Assembly: GCA_001574975.1 (NCBI GenBank) | Contig: KQ965824.1 | Span: 129,295 to 193,294, forward strand | Length of the DNA: 64,000 bases | Reading direction: 5' to 3' | Origin: Gonapodya prolifera JEL478 | Lineage: Eukaryota; Monoblepharomycota; Monoblepharidomycetes; Monoblepharidales; Gonapodyaceae | Part shown: positions 12,249 through 22,347 of the stretch, in pieces | Layout of the letters: every line of letters starts with the position of its first letter | How positions within the stretch are numbered: position 1 is the stretch's first letter | Notes under the pieces: generated by a model | Told to the model about the DNA's origin: nothing | The model's database searches: none | What the model saw: the letters and a program-made list of their open reading frames with translations, nothing else | Made by a program: the position numbers and the translations under genes

Positions 12249-13960
12249 CTACGTCAAAGTTATGCACATCGGCACCTTCCCAAGCCCGTCCGTGTTCAAA
12301 TTCGTGCCCCACACCCACCCGTCCCTGTATGCCGTGCGCACCTTGAACAGCTGCCCCTTCGAACCGGCGACGTGGGTGGGGTCGGTTGGCGTGAACTGCG
12401 GAGGGAAGGGTCGTGTAGGCAAGCGGAAGATTTTAGGTGATGAAGATGTAAGTGAGCTCACATCGTAGTCAACAGGAAGGATTGGCCCCGTGGACCCAAA
12501 CTCGTGCTCCTGGAGGTGGGATTTGCGCGAGCCTACCAGCATGGCGAAGAGCCCGGTGCTTGGAGGCTGCTGTACGCGTCACGTGAAAGGTGCATGTTTG
12601 CTCGAGCTTCACGAAAAGGGGTAGATTGCAAACGTGCCTTGCTTTCAGGGTGGGTGTCGCAATTCCTCCAGGAGAAGCGGGCGATACAGTTCGGGATCCG
12701 TCGGGTATGGAAGGCAGAGGCGGGGGAAGTGACGCAAGTACAGGACTTGCCGCAGTCGCATGAACCGGAGGATTGGAGACAGGCGGCGCCGACGTTGGAG
12801 TCACCACCATCATGGGCGCTGTATACGGTGGCAAGGCCGTCTTAACCTGCACTGGCACTGGGACCTCATGTGCGGGCGGTTTGGGCGGGCAGATCTTGTA
12901 CCTCATGACGACCACAGCGACGATGATAAGGAGGGCGGCGACTCCGCCAACGGCCCCGCCGACTGCCCTTCCAACGATGCGGTCGCCAACTGACGACAAT
13001 GCAGTGTCGGAGCTGGAAGAAGACGACGTTGATGGTGGCGGAGGAGGCGGGGGAGGTGAGGGAGGCGGCGGAGAATATCTGGGAGGAGGTGGCGGCGGTA
13101 GAGGGACTGAAGGGCACGTCACGTGAAGTGCAGCGGCAATGCAGAGTGATGGTGGTCCAATGAGTACGTCGTCCAAGCACTCGGGGGGAAGTTTTTTTGG
13201 CACACGTTTTGAGACCTGGGTTGCTCGTGAAGTGCGTGATTGTGCACGTATGCGTTATAAATGGATCATAAAACGCAATGCGGCAGTCGACATTTCCTGT
13301 CAAGTTGTTCCGAAAGAGGAACAAACGTCCAAGTTGGGTCGAATTCCAAAGCTCTGGAACGGGCCCAGTCAAAGAGTTGTTTGATAAATCGAGCGAAAAC
13401 AATTGTGTGAGCGAAGTGAGCGGTGGTATGTCGCTGCTGAGGAAGTTGTTGCGAAGGTCAAGCCATGAGAGTTTGGAAAGGCCCTCAAGCGATGGTATCT
13501 GCCAGGAAAACCGATTGCCATAGAGCCGGAGCTTGACAGTCCCCGATAAAGGTGGAATACTGCCGTCGAGATTGTTCTCGGAAAGGTCAAGTTTCCAAAG
13601 CTTTGTGAGTCTTCCAACCGAAGTGATGGGTCCATTGAGCTGGTGGCCCGATAGGCGAAGGCTTTCCAGTTCAGTGAGTCCCGACAAGTCCGGAATGGAG
13701 AGAAAGAAAGTTCGCCCTTTTTATTTCTCTGGCGAGGCATTGAAGTAAGTGCAACGTACGTCTCTAATTGTACAATCACGTATACATACATAATAGTGCA
13801 ACCTCCTCCTCAACATACCTCTATGCAATACAAGCTCGCACTCAGTGCCGGCGCCCAGTGTCGGAAAACCCGAACGGAGCTGCTCACACTCTTCCTGCTT
13901 CCACCCTACCCTTCCACGACAAAGGCCCGCTCCGCTCCATCCACTCCAGAACCCCTGACA
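12249..13960 (-). pseudogene. LRR-transmembrane-SH3 receptor-like gene with a frameshift (D)
   Basis: The minus-strand frame at about 13710-13150 encodes five or six leucine-rich repeats (LTKLWKLDLSENNLDGSIP, LFSLDLSNNSLTGPVPE). At the A7 run at about 13192-13198 (minus-strand tgtgccaaaaaaacttcccc) the frame shifts by one. The new frame continues with a Cys-containing stretch, a Pro-rich segment and a membrane segment (GGVAALLIIVAVVVM) followed by basic residues. The C-terminus is an SH3 split by an intron after PVDYD (12462) and resuming at 12395 (FTPTDPTHVAGSKGQLF, DGWVWG, PMC), with a stop at 12249. At least one more intron near 12540-12620 is needed and I could not fix it. The signal peptide and start are unresolved; a possible N-terminal exon lies near 13850-13960. 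Either the gene is a recent pseudogene or the A7 run is an assembly error. Confidence 0.68.
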
Positions 13961-14021
13961 CCAACCCCTTCCTCCTTCCTCCTTCCTCCTTCCCCCCCTC
14001 CCACCCCCCCACCCCACCTCC

Positions 14022-15698
14022 TCACGCAACCGCCCTCCTCCCCACAAACTCCACCGGAAACATCCCGACCCCCCCACTCCTACTATTCACCCCCCACGCC
14101 CACCCATCCTCAAACACCTGCTCCACATCCACTCTATCACCCGCCCTGAGCGACAAATCGCCCGGGTAGTGGCTCACGTAGTCTTCCAGCGCGTAGATCC
14201 TTCCGTCCGCGGGGGGGTCGAACAGCGAGAGGATGGGGGTTGGTGTGCGAGGAGGTACGGGGGGTAGAGCGTCGACGAGCACAGGTGACGAGCGTGCGGG
14301 AGGAGGCGTACCGGCGAGTTCGCGCCGTGTGGAAGCGCGGGAGCGCGGTGGTGCGGGGCGGTTTGTGGAGGAGACCGAGTCTGAAGGGAGGAGCGGTTTC
14401 ATGACTTCAGATGCGGTGAGCGGGGATGGTTTTGCGGGTGCGTGTTGTGCTGACGCTGCTGCTGCGCCGCTCGAATTTGCCCGGGCAGACGTGACGGCAG
14501 GGTAAGGCAAGGGAAACGCCTGCCCCTGCCCATTTGTCTGTGGAAAGTCCGGTGACGGCGGAATCAGTGGAGACCCAGGCACGGACCCAGCGCGGGAGGC
14601 CATGATGGATGACGATTGGGTGTGCGTTGTCCAGTTCCTGTCCAGGGGCGGGGTGGAGTGGTGGATTGAGGAGGAGGGGCGGATTCGCATGGGCGTGTCG
14701 GGGTCGGTTGATGGCTGGGTATGGGTTGGGGAAACGTGTGAAATGGAATGCGGGGGCGATGAAATGGGGCTGATGCCTGTGACCATCTCCTTTCTTGTCA
14801 AAATCGCGCCTCAGACAAGACTAGTTTGTGTGTTCGCCAATACCAGACGATTTCCACACCAACACTATCCACCACCACCACCACCACCGCCTCTCCACCG
14901 CTAACAAATACTCACGTCCATGGTAAGCGTCGGCTGGTATCCTTTCCGCGCCTTTTTTCGTCTCCACACCAGAATCCCCACGAGCGCGACGAGGATCAAG
15001 GCGGCGACACCTCCGCCTGCGATTCCGCCGATGGCGGCCGAGGACAGGCCACTCGACGAGGAATCCGACGATGCGATAGCAGTCGATGTGGATGTTGGTG
15101 AGGTGGAGCCCGTTCCAGTGGATGTGGAAGCGCCTCGGGTGCCCGAGATGGTGGATGTGAGTGTTGAAGCGGAAGTGGGACGTGTTCCTGTTCCTGTTTT
15201 AGACGACGCCGACGCCGATGCGGTGGCAGAGGGGAGCGCGGTGCGGCCTGCCGTGACTGTATAGGGCACCGCAACAGCTCCCTTCGTTCATGTCCCCCAC
15301 GCGAAAAGATGTAAGCTAACACGTCCACAACGACAATGGGCACCGCACCACTCACCGGCGCACACGCGTCGTACCCGCGTCCCGTGAGCTGGTCTCTGAA
15401 GGGGATCGTGCCCGTGCATGAGGATTCGTCGATGAAACACCACTGTCGAGCGGAAGCCGAGTGAGTCACGACGCAACGGGTCAGGGGGGAGGGGACGACG
15501 ACTCACGTTCGCGGCCGCGACGACGCCCGAGTAGCAGTCGGACGTGCAAGCGCATCCGGATGCGGAGGATGTGCGTTGGGCGGATGAGTGGGGGATGAGG
15601 AGGAGGAGGAGCAGTGAAGCCGAAGCCAGACCGGCGGCGGAGACGGAGAGGGGGAGCGTGGCCGCGGGGGAGTGGTGGCGGTGGCGGCGGTGCTGCAT
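14022..15698 (-). CDS. Single-pass membrane protein: signal peptide, Cys motif, Ser/Thr stalk, TM, cytoplasmic SH3 (E)
   Basis: Four exons, 15698-15507, 15442-15356, 15281-14916 and about 14789-14022, all in phase 0, give about 470 residues. The N-terminus has a hydrophobic signal (ASASLLLLLLIP). A compact Cys-rich ectodomain follows (CACTSDCYSGV, WCFIDESSCTGTIPF, GYDAC). Next come a long Ser/Thr/Ala stalk, a membrane helix (GGGVAALILVALVGILVW) with an RRKKARK stop-transfer, a Pro/Ser-rich cytoplasmic region, and a C-terminal SH3 (YVSHYPGDLSLRAGDRV, DGWAWG, GMFPVEFV). The topology suggests a cell-surface sensor coupled to SH3 partners. It lies just upstream of the LRR-SH3 gene on the same strand. 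The start of the last exon (GAG at 14789 or ATG at 14786) is the least certain junction. Confidence 0.85.
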
Positions 15699-15946
15699 CG
15701 TGGTGTAGCGAGAGGGTAAAGGGAGTGACGCAAAAGTGCGGAGATATGACCTGAAGGGTGAGTGAGGTCGCTGCGGCCGAAAGGGTGGGGTGAAGGCGGT
15801 GCAAAAGAGATCAAGAGAAAACGTCACACAGCCGTAGGGCACCCTTTGCCGCGAGAAACTGTTCCGTTCCCTATTCTTCTTCCTTTCCCTCATTGCCATC
15901 TGCCTTCGACCGGCCCTTTCGCCCACTCCTCCACCCGCCCGCCAGG

Positions 15947-16072
15947 ATGACCGACGAACAACTCGCCGCTTGGATCGTCTTCGGCATCGCGGCGGTCGGG
16001 ATCGCCTTTGCAGTCGGGAGGCAACTGTATTGGAGGACGGTGTTTGCGGAGGAGGATAGGAAGCGGGCATGA
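15947..16072 (+). CDS. 41-residue single-pass membrane mini-protein
   Basis: ATG to TGA, 42 codons, too short for most gene callers. It starts MTDEQLAAWIVFGI, then a membrane helix, then a charged tail (EEDRKRA). It is divergent from gene E with about 250 bases between the two starts, so a shared promoter is possible. The DEQL start followed by one helix is reminiscent of the oligosaccharyltransferase subunit OST4, but similarity over so few residues is weak. I rate this as a plausible small protein of uncertain identity. Confidence 0.45.
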   Translation: MTDEQLAAWIVFGIAAVGIAFAVGRQLYWRTVFAEEDRKRA

Positions 16073-16601
16073 TTGAGGGGGGGGACGGCGACTCTCGGTG
16101 GAGATGGATATTGGGTGACTCTGTGTGACAAAGACGGATTGGTCCGATAAAGAAAGTCACAGAGAGATGGAGAGGGGCGAAGGAGCGTTTCAGCGTCTGA
16201 TTCCTGATTCCTGAAATACAATGAACAATCCAGATTCCTGGCAAGACCACCGACGAAGGCGTAGCCCTGCACACTAAGGTCCCGTTCGGTAGCCGTGGTA
16301 AAACGTGGTTAGGGCCAGAAACCACCCAATACCATTCCCGTGGTATTCGGGTGTTCGATAAGCGTGGTATTGGTGCAAACCACAGTTCCGATACCACCCC
16401 GTTCGGTAGCACAAAAACCACGGTTACAGACCCTGTAGTATCACATAAAATATAGGCGTAACCACGATTTTGATAACTCTGCTCTGAGTAGAGTTTTGGG
16501 TGGTTTCGGCTTATATCCGGGTCAACTTCCAATGAAATCCATCGAAATCGACGACAACTATCGTATTTCCGGGACTTATTTTCGTTCATCTGCCACCAAA
16601 A
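16073..16601. repeat. Spacer with a MITE-like remnant (about 16279-16475)
   Basis: CCGTTCGGTAGC occurs twice in direct orientation, at about 16283 and 16398. Between and after them lie several copies of AACCACGG and its complement CCGTGGT. This looks like one end of a small DNA transposon or MITE, but I find no matching inverted right end, so it is probably truncated. The rest of the spacer is featureless. Confidence 0.4.
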
Positions 16602-17559
16602 ATGGCCAAGGGCAAGAAGGAAGGGGGAAAGAGGAAGCGCAACAATTGGACGATCGATATGAGTATCCACCTGTACACTCTGCTCGAAGACGAAGTCAAA
16701 GCCGCAAGGTTGGGAAAGATTAACTCTCTTCGTCTCCTCCTCGACCACGGAATGATCCCGGACGCCTTTTCACTCGCCCGCGCATCTACGTTTGAAAAAG
16801 ATGATGCGGCTGAGTTACTACTCAAGCGAGGTGCGAGTGATGACGCCCACAATCATTGAGCCCTGAGAACCGCTGCTGAATATGGCCATGCGCATGCAGT
16901 ACGGGTACTTTTGCAACACCTACCGTACGACCGCTTTGCAAAAATGGTCGCTCTGTTTTATGCTGCTCTAATTGGTCATGCCGATGTCATGGGGAAGGTC
17001 AGTCTGGCGGCCGATCTGAAGAAGAAAAATCATTGATACGGTTTTGTGGTACATTGATCGGATATTTTGATTGAGTTCTGAAGTGAAGGGACGATTGACG
17101 GATATTGCAGTCTTACTTTGACGGACAGAAAAATCTTAGTTTAGGCTGATATGTAGGGCGTTCAACAGGAACAAACGCAGAGAAGAAAGAACATTGGGAA
17201 GCCCCAGAAGGCGACCCCGAGCGAGAATACGGGACCGATCAGTCTCAAGGAGGCTAGATTAGGACCGGAGGAACGAGTGTGGACTCGGGAACGGGCCGCT
17301 CTCGGGACCATACAAGCAGCAAACTACAGTGTTGTCTTCGGTGGACTAAATGACCTAACCCAGTTGTCCTCTCCCCCAGGACACCGACGTTGTGGAGGTT
17401 CTGCTAGACAGCGGTGCAGATTTTGGCGGACTCAGCAACATTATAATTCGCACTACCGCAAAAAGGGAGCATGAAAGTGTGGTGCGATTGTTTAGAGAGC
17501 GAGGAGTAGATGTGGACGGAATTCTGGCGGACCTTGATTGCGAAGACAGTGAATACTGA
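16602..17559 (+). pseudogene. Small ankyrin protein gene with in-frame TGA (G)
   Basis: Exon 1 (16602-16997) starts MAKGKKEGGKRKRNNW and continues into ankyrin helices (INSLRLLLDHGMIPD, AAELLLKRGASDD). A TGA at 16857-16859 interrupts it. The same frame continues at once with clear ankyrin sequence (LRTAAEYGHAHAVRVLL) up to a donor at 16998. Exon 2 (17380-17559) resumes in phase with VVEVLLDSGADFGG and ends RLFRERGVDVDGILADLDCEDSEY. A CGA to TGA change, a CpG transition, would explain the stop. Either a pseudogene or, less likely, a readthrough codon. Introns short enough to remove the stop (under 40 nt) look implausible. Confidence 0.7.
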
Positions 17560-17676
17560 AGTTGAGTGGGGTGTATTGTCGCAAGTAACTGCGACTTGCA
17601 TTGCAACACCCGCACAACCAGCAACCTAAGTCGGGGTGTCGCATGGGACTCAAGTGTGCCGGAGTTGCGGAGATAA

Positions 17677-18063
17677 ATGAAAAACACTATAAAAATAGTT
17701 GTGTTTGCAGTGCTAGGCTTATGCGTGCTTTGGCAGCCTCAAGAGACATTTGGGCTCAGCCAGCCTAATTTTTTTTATTATCTGTCTTTGAGAGAGGTCG
17801 TGCTGAGGGACACTTGCTGCTTCGTTTTGTTTGGGTTGATTCGCCCATCACGGCGCCTTGCCGGGTTACTGGAACGTGCAATCAACCTGGGAGTTGGACA
17901 TCTTGCGGAAGTCCTGCTGGACAATGGAGCAAATTTGGGTGAACGTACGAAAATTGTGATTCGGGAGGCTGCGAAATCGATGTACGTCCAGGACGTGCTT
18001 CGGGTCTTTAAAGAGCATGGGGTAGATGTTGGAGGAATTCTGGCGGCAGATGGCGATAATTGA
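17677..18063 (+). pseudogene. Duplicated 3' exon of the ankyrin gene
   Basis: The end of this ORF (about 17868-18063) reads LAEVLLDNGANLG and VLRVFKEHGVDVGGILAADGDN. It parallels the last exon of the gene just upstream, with about half of the positions alike. The preceding sequence has no ankyrin repeats and looks intron-like. It is best read as a tandem duplicate of the terminal exon, left as a relic or available as an alternative 3' exon. Confidence 0.55.
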
Positions 18064-18552
18064 TGGTGTTTGTGGTTCGAGAAGCTTGGGTATCGCACCC
18101 TTTTTGTTACATGTCTTAGGTGAACGGAAATATCGCAGTACGTGCAGAAATACGTTTTCGAGTCCAATTATATATTATGGTCAGGTGCACGTTGAAACCT
18201 TTCTGAACAGATTCTGCTACTGTTCCATACCTGCGATTTTTTGCACCCAATTCACAAGTGAACAATAAGATTTTAGAATCAACAGCCAGATTTTAAAACT
18301 TCCTCGGTGTGCAAAGCACAAACTTGGGAATTCAGATATCCCAAGTCGACACGGAGAGACACACTCGCGCCGGGGGAGCCAGCTCGGATTACTATGCAGT
18401 TTCAGTAACTTAAATGTGAAATTCACCGCCGGTCCGTCAGAAAAAGGGTCTGTGCCTCATGCACTGCTTATTGGTGGTGCGGGGTGTGGTGCACTTGTGA
18501 GGGACACCAAAAGTTCCCCCAAAATCGCCACTTTCTCTTCTCCGCGCCCGCG
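18064..18552. other. Upstream region of paralogue C, nothing recognised
   Basis: About 490 bases with no ORF of interest. It should contain the promoter of the gene starting at 18553. Confidence 0.4.
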
Positions 18553-20482
18553 ATGGCATCTCCCACGGCGTTCATGGACGCGCATCTGATCGACAGCGTG
18601 GAGCAAGGAGACGCAACCGTCGTCCGCCAGCTTTTCTCCGCGGGGGGCGACCCGAACGCGCGCAAGTCCGTGTCGCTCGTGTGCCAGGTGCGCACGGGAC
18701 GGACGTCGCTGGGGAAAGTCAAGGTCAAGAGGGGCATGTTCCGCAGCGACGAGGAGGAGCGATTCGCGGACAGGAGGGAGGAGAGGTCAGACACGTGTCT
18801 GGGCGAGTCTGCGCTGGGGATTGCCATACTCCACAACAACGCCGCGGTGGCCACCGTGCTGCTCGAGGCCGGGGCAGACCCAAACATGCCCGTGGAGTGG
18901 CGCAACGCAGACACGTCCACCACCTGGGACGTAGACAGGTGGCAGACCGGTCGCTGGGTCCGCGCCTGGTACGTCGAGACCCCGCTCCTCCTGGCACTCG
19001 GCCGAGGGGCGCGCGTCACAGACCACACGGGCGAAGCCTCGGCGTTCACTCACCTCGCTGAACGGGGCAAACTCCGGGTCAACCTCCCCGGGGGCAACGT
19101 GATCCTGAAACACCCCGTGACGTGGAAAGAAGCCATGGTGGAGGCCCAAGTCCACCCTCGCCCGGAAATCATCGCCACGCTCCTCCGGTTCGGCGCCCGC
19201 GTGACCGAACCCGTCCTCAACGCCGCAAGCACAATCGACTCGCCCGTGGTCGCCAACATGCTCCGAGGCTTGCCCGTCGACATCACGACACTCACGCCCG
19301 TCTCCATGACGGCCTCGTCCTCGCCTTTCTCCTCACTCCGCGAAATCACAGACTCCCTCCCGCCCATGCCCCCACTGCGGGGTCTCGGTCCGCGTCGCGG
19401 TACCAACCCTCCGCAAGACGACGCGGCATCCATCTTGGGCTCTATTATGGGCATGGGCGGGGGCGGGCCCATCATTGGCGGCGGTGGCAACGGCGGGCAC
19501 TCCACTCCGCCCTCCACAACCGCACCGTCCCTCTCCCTCACTGCCACAGCGACGGCCGCCCCTTCTGCATCCGATGCCCGCTCGCTGCACGACGCCCGAT
19601 CCTTCCACGAACGCGAGCAGCACCCCGACCACATCTCACTTTACTCCGTCGACGCCGCCTCCGCCGCCGACGGAGGCCGCTCCGCCCGCGCCGTGGAGCA
19701 GATCCGTCAAGAAGCCCGCCGCCAAACGGCCCGTGCGGACCACTTCCAACAGAGGACCCAGCAGCTCGAACTGCGTGTTGCCGAGCTGCAGGAACGAGCC
19801 GCCAACGTGTCGCGACATAACGTGGAGCTCGAAAAAGAGGTCGCTGTCCTCCGTTCCCAGTTGGCGGCTGCTGCTGCAGCCCAGGGTGGCCAACAGGTGC
19901 TGGAAGGCCCGCAGGAAGTGAAGAAACTGGTCCGCGTCGTGGCGGATTTCGAAGCGAGAGCGGCAGACGAGTTGACCCTCGTGGTGGGGCAGGAGGTGTT
20001 TTGCAATTTGGCATATCCCGACGGGTGGGGGTCAGTGAGTTTCGCAGCGAGGGGAGGGGGGAGGGCCGAAGGTGCTGGAGGAAACAACTAACCCCTACCT
20101 CACTCCCGTGTGACAGGGCATGAACACCACCACAGGCCTCTCGGGCCACTTCCCCCTCCGCTGCGTCAACCTGTCCCCGCCTGCTGGCGCTCCTGCTCCT
20201 TCTCCTACTTCCTTCATGGGGCTGGGCGTGCAGGGCCCCCTGCCATCCCTCGCGTCCATCTCCCTCCCTCGCTCCCTCCCGCACTTTGACGGAAACGGAA
20301 ACGGGAATGGCACCGGCGCCAACGGTTCGGGCCCCGTAGGAGCAGGGTCGCTCGCGGTCGATTCGGTCAAGTCGACCCTATCCAACGGGAACGGGATCAT
20401 CCCGCAGAACCCCTACTTGTCCCCGCCGGCGAGCAGTCAGCAGTTGAATGGGCAGGGGGTGGGGCAGGGGCAGCAGGAGTGA
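18553..20482 (+). CDS. Ankyrin-coiled coil-SH3 adaptor-like protein (paralogue C)
   Basis: Two exons, 18553-20034 and 20117-20482, in phase 0, give 615 residues. The start MASPTAFMDAHLIDSVEQ matches the paralogues; an upstream in-frame Met codon is not needed. Ankyrin units include VVRQLFSAGGDPNARK and VATVLLEAGADPNMPVEW. A Gly/Ser/Pro-rich linker precedes a coiled coil (about 378-445; LELRVAELQERAANVS). The SH3 lies at about 456-512 (RAADELTLVVGQEVF, DGWGS, GHFPLRCV). The tail carries Gly/Asn/Pro low complexity. This copy has only the SH3 intron (82 nt). The segment NMPVEW is shared with paralogue A, so these two look closest. Likely a cytoplasmic scaffold. Confidence 0.92.
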
Positions 20483-22347
20483 TTACGTATGCGGAGAATT
20501 GGATCTGGGATCAACCGGATCACGAATTGTGGAAGAGGGATGTTGGGACGTTGGACGTGGGCAAGGCCGGGCGGGCTTTGGACTTTGGTTGGTTGCCCCT
20601 GGTTGGAGTAGGAATATGAGGATAGAGTGTGTGCAGAGTGCGGTGCCTTGTGTACAATGGGGCGGGTTTGGACTTCCAGTGTGTTATTCTTGTGTTTCAA
20701 TTTTGATTATTACATATTTTTTTTATTAAATTCCTCTTCATTACCTTCAGCTATGGCTGTGGCCGTTTCGGCCCGTTTCTGGTGTATCGAGGTTTGGTTG
20801 GGGGTCTGGCCATTTTCTGTGGGCGAGTAAAACGACAGAATTTAGAAGAAAACAAAACTCATTCCATCGGGAAACCGCGGCTGATCTCCCGTTGCCCTCC
20901 ATTGCCCTCCGTAAGCCTATGGACGCCTACGGAGGTACGGTGACAACGGAGGGGACAGAGCGCAGACCCCCCNCCCCGGACCGGATGCATATATTTGCCT
21001 CCGCAATGTCTCCGTTGAGTCTCCGAATGGTCTCCCCAATACCTCCGCAGACCTCCACAAGCTCTCTCCAAACCCCTTTTGACCTGTCGGTCTACTTCTT
21101 CGGTCTCTTTTTCTACGTCTTTAATATCATAAAATAATCATGTATTGAGTCGACACAATAATGGATCTTTCGGATACAATATTACTTGTACGGGAATTGT
21201 TTCAGCGATCCTTTATTTTCTGAACAATCGGACCCTCACCTCCGCCGAAAATGATACCATCGAAAGCTGAGATTACATGGGATGACAAAAAAGAAGTGGC
21301 GAACCTTCGCAGTACATAGATGCCTTTAATCGTTCGATCGGAGCCACATCACAAATCACCTCACCGTACCGAAACCACCGTGAAATCCGCAAGGCTAGGT
21401 AAAAGTTGACAGAATAAGACGAGTTCTCGACCTCGAGCCCGGGAAAAGTTAATGAAGGAAGTGAGTTCTGCAACCGGCATTTTACAGACAGTCGCGACTC
21501 ACAATACACAATACCGATGGCGAAAGATTGAACTGTCACGACGAAAGAGACGAAAACGTGAGACACAATACACATTATCGTTCATTCAACTCACGAGAGT
21601 CCTCTATACGATTAGGGTCGGTCTTGTACATGGTGAATCGGAGTCTGCCTTTCGCTTGCGCCAGAACTGTCAAGAGGCGGCATCGGGATAGTGAGGAGGC
21701 GGCACCGGAATGTGACGACAGTACCTCGATAAAGACCGATTCGTTCTTCCCTGGCAATTAGGCTACGAATGGATTCATGGTTGTAGTCAGTGTTGGCAAA
21801 CATCCCGAAGACGGCGTCGGAAGCACGACACGAATCCGGCGGCGATGCAACGATGTCGCCTCAAAAAGGACCGATTCATTGTTTCCGAGCAGTTTGTCCG
21901 CGCGATTGATGGTTGGTATGTTGGTGTTGGAAGTAGTGGTGACTTGGTGAAAACGGCCGCATCTTCCTTCTTTTATAGGCTGATAAAAGGGTCCTGGGGA
22001 GGGAAAGGGAGGGCAACCGAGGGCGTGCGGAGGGCATGCGGAGACGATTTGTGTCTCCGGATGGTCATTTGGCCTCCGGAGGGTGCGGAGGGCCGAGTCA
22101 AAGGCACAGCTATTCGTAAAAGGGGACATGCATATGACTGACTTGTGGGGCAAGGGACGAAAAGCAGTCGGATCGTGTGTCGGAACACCAGGATATCATT
22201 GACGGTTGTTGGTTTCCGGAAATTGTCGCTTGTACTCGAATGGATGTCAGCGGAGAGTGTAAACTCCCGCATAAGCGGCGAAATAGAAGCGCAACCTTCC
22301 CCTTTTCACAAAACACAACAAACAGAAAGTCCAACGAGCGCAATTCG
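20483..22347. repeat. Intergenic DNA with CCTCCG-rich inverted segments and a diverged internal duplication
   Basis: Near 20890-20930 the top strand has GCCCTCC motifs (TTGCCCTCCATTGCCCTCCG). Near 21990-22100 the complementary GGAGGGC motifs recur, giving loose inverted repeats about 1.1 kb apart. Inside, a segment around 21680-21790 is repeated in diverged form at about 21810-21935 (both contain AAAGACCGATTC- or AAAGGACCGATTC-like sequence and end near GTTGG). No coding gene is evident. One N at 20973. Confidence 0.35.

Noticed and set aside
15288-16748. Minus-strand ORF of 486 codons
   Set aside because: Only the signal-peptide exon of gene E (15698-15507) within it is coding. The rest crosses a MITE-like remnant and the opposite-strand mini-gene.
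17677-17760. Apparent signal peptide at the start of the 17677-18063 ORF (MKNTIKIVVFAVLGL)
   Set aside because: The stretch corresponds to the intron side of the duplicated ankyrin exon, so the hydrophobic start is probably chance.
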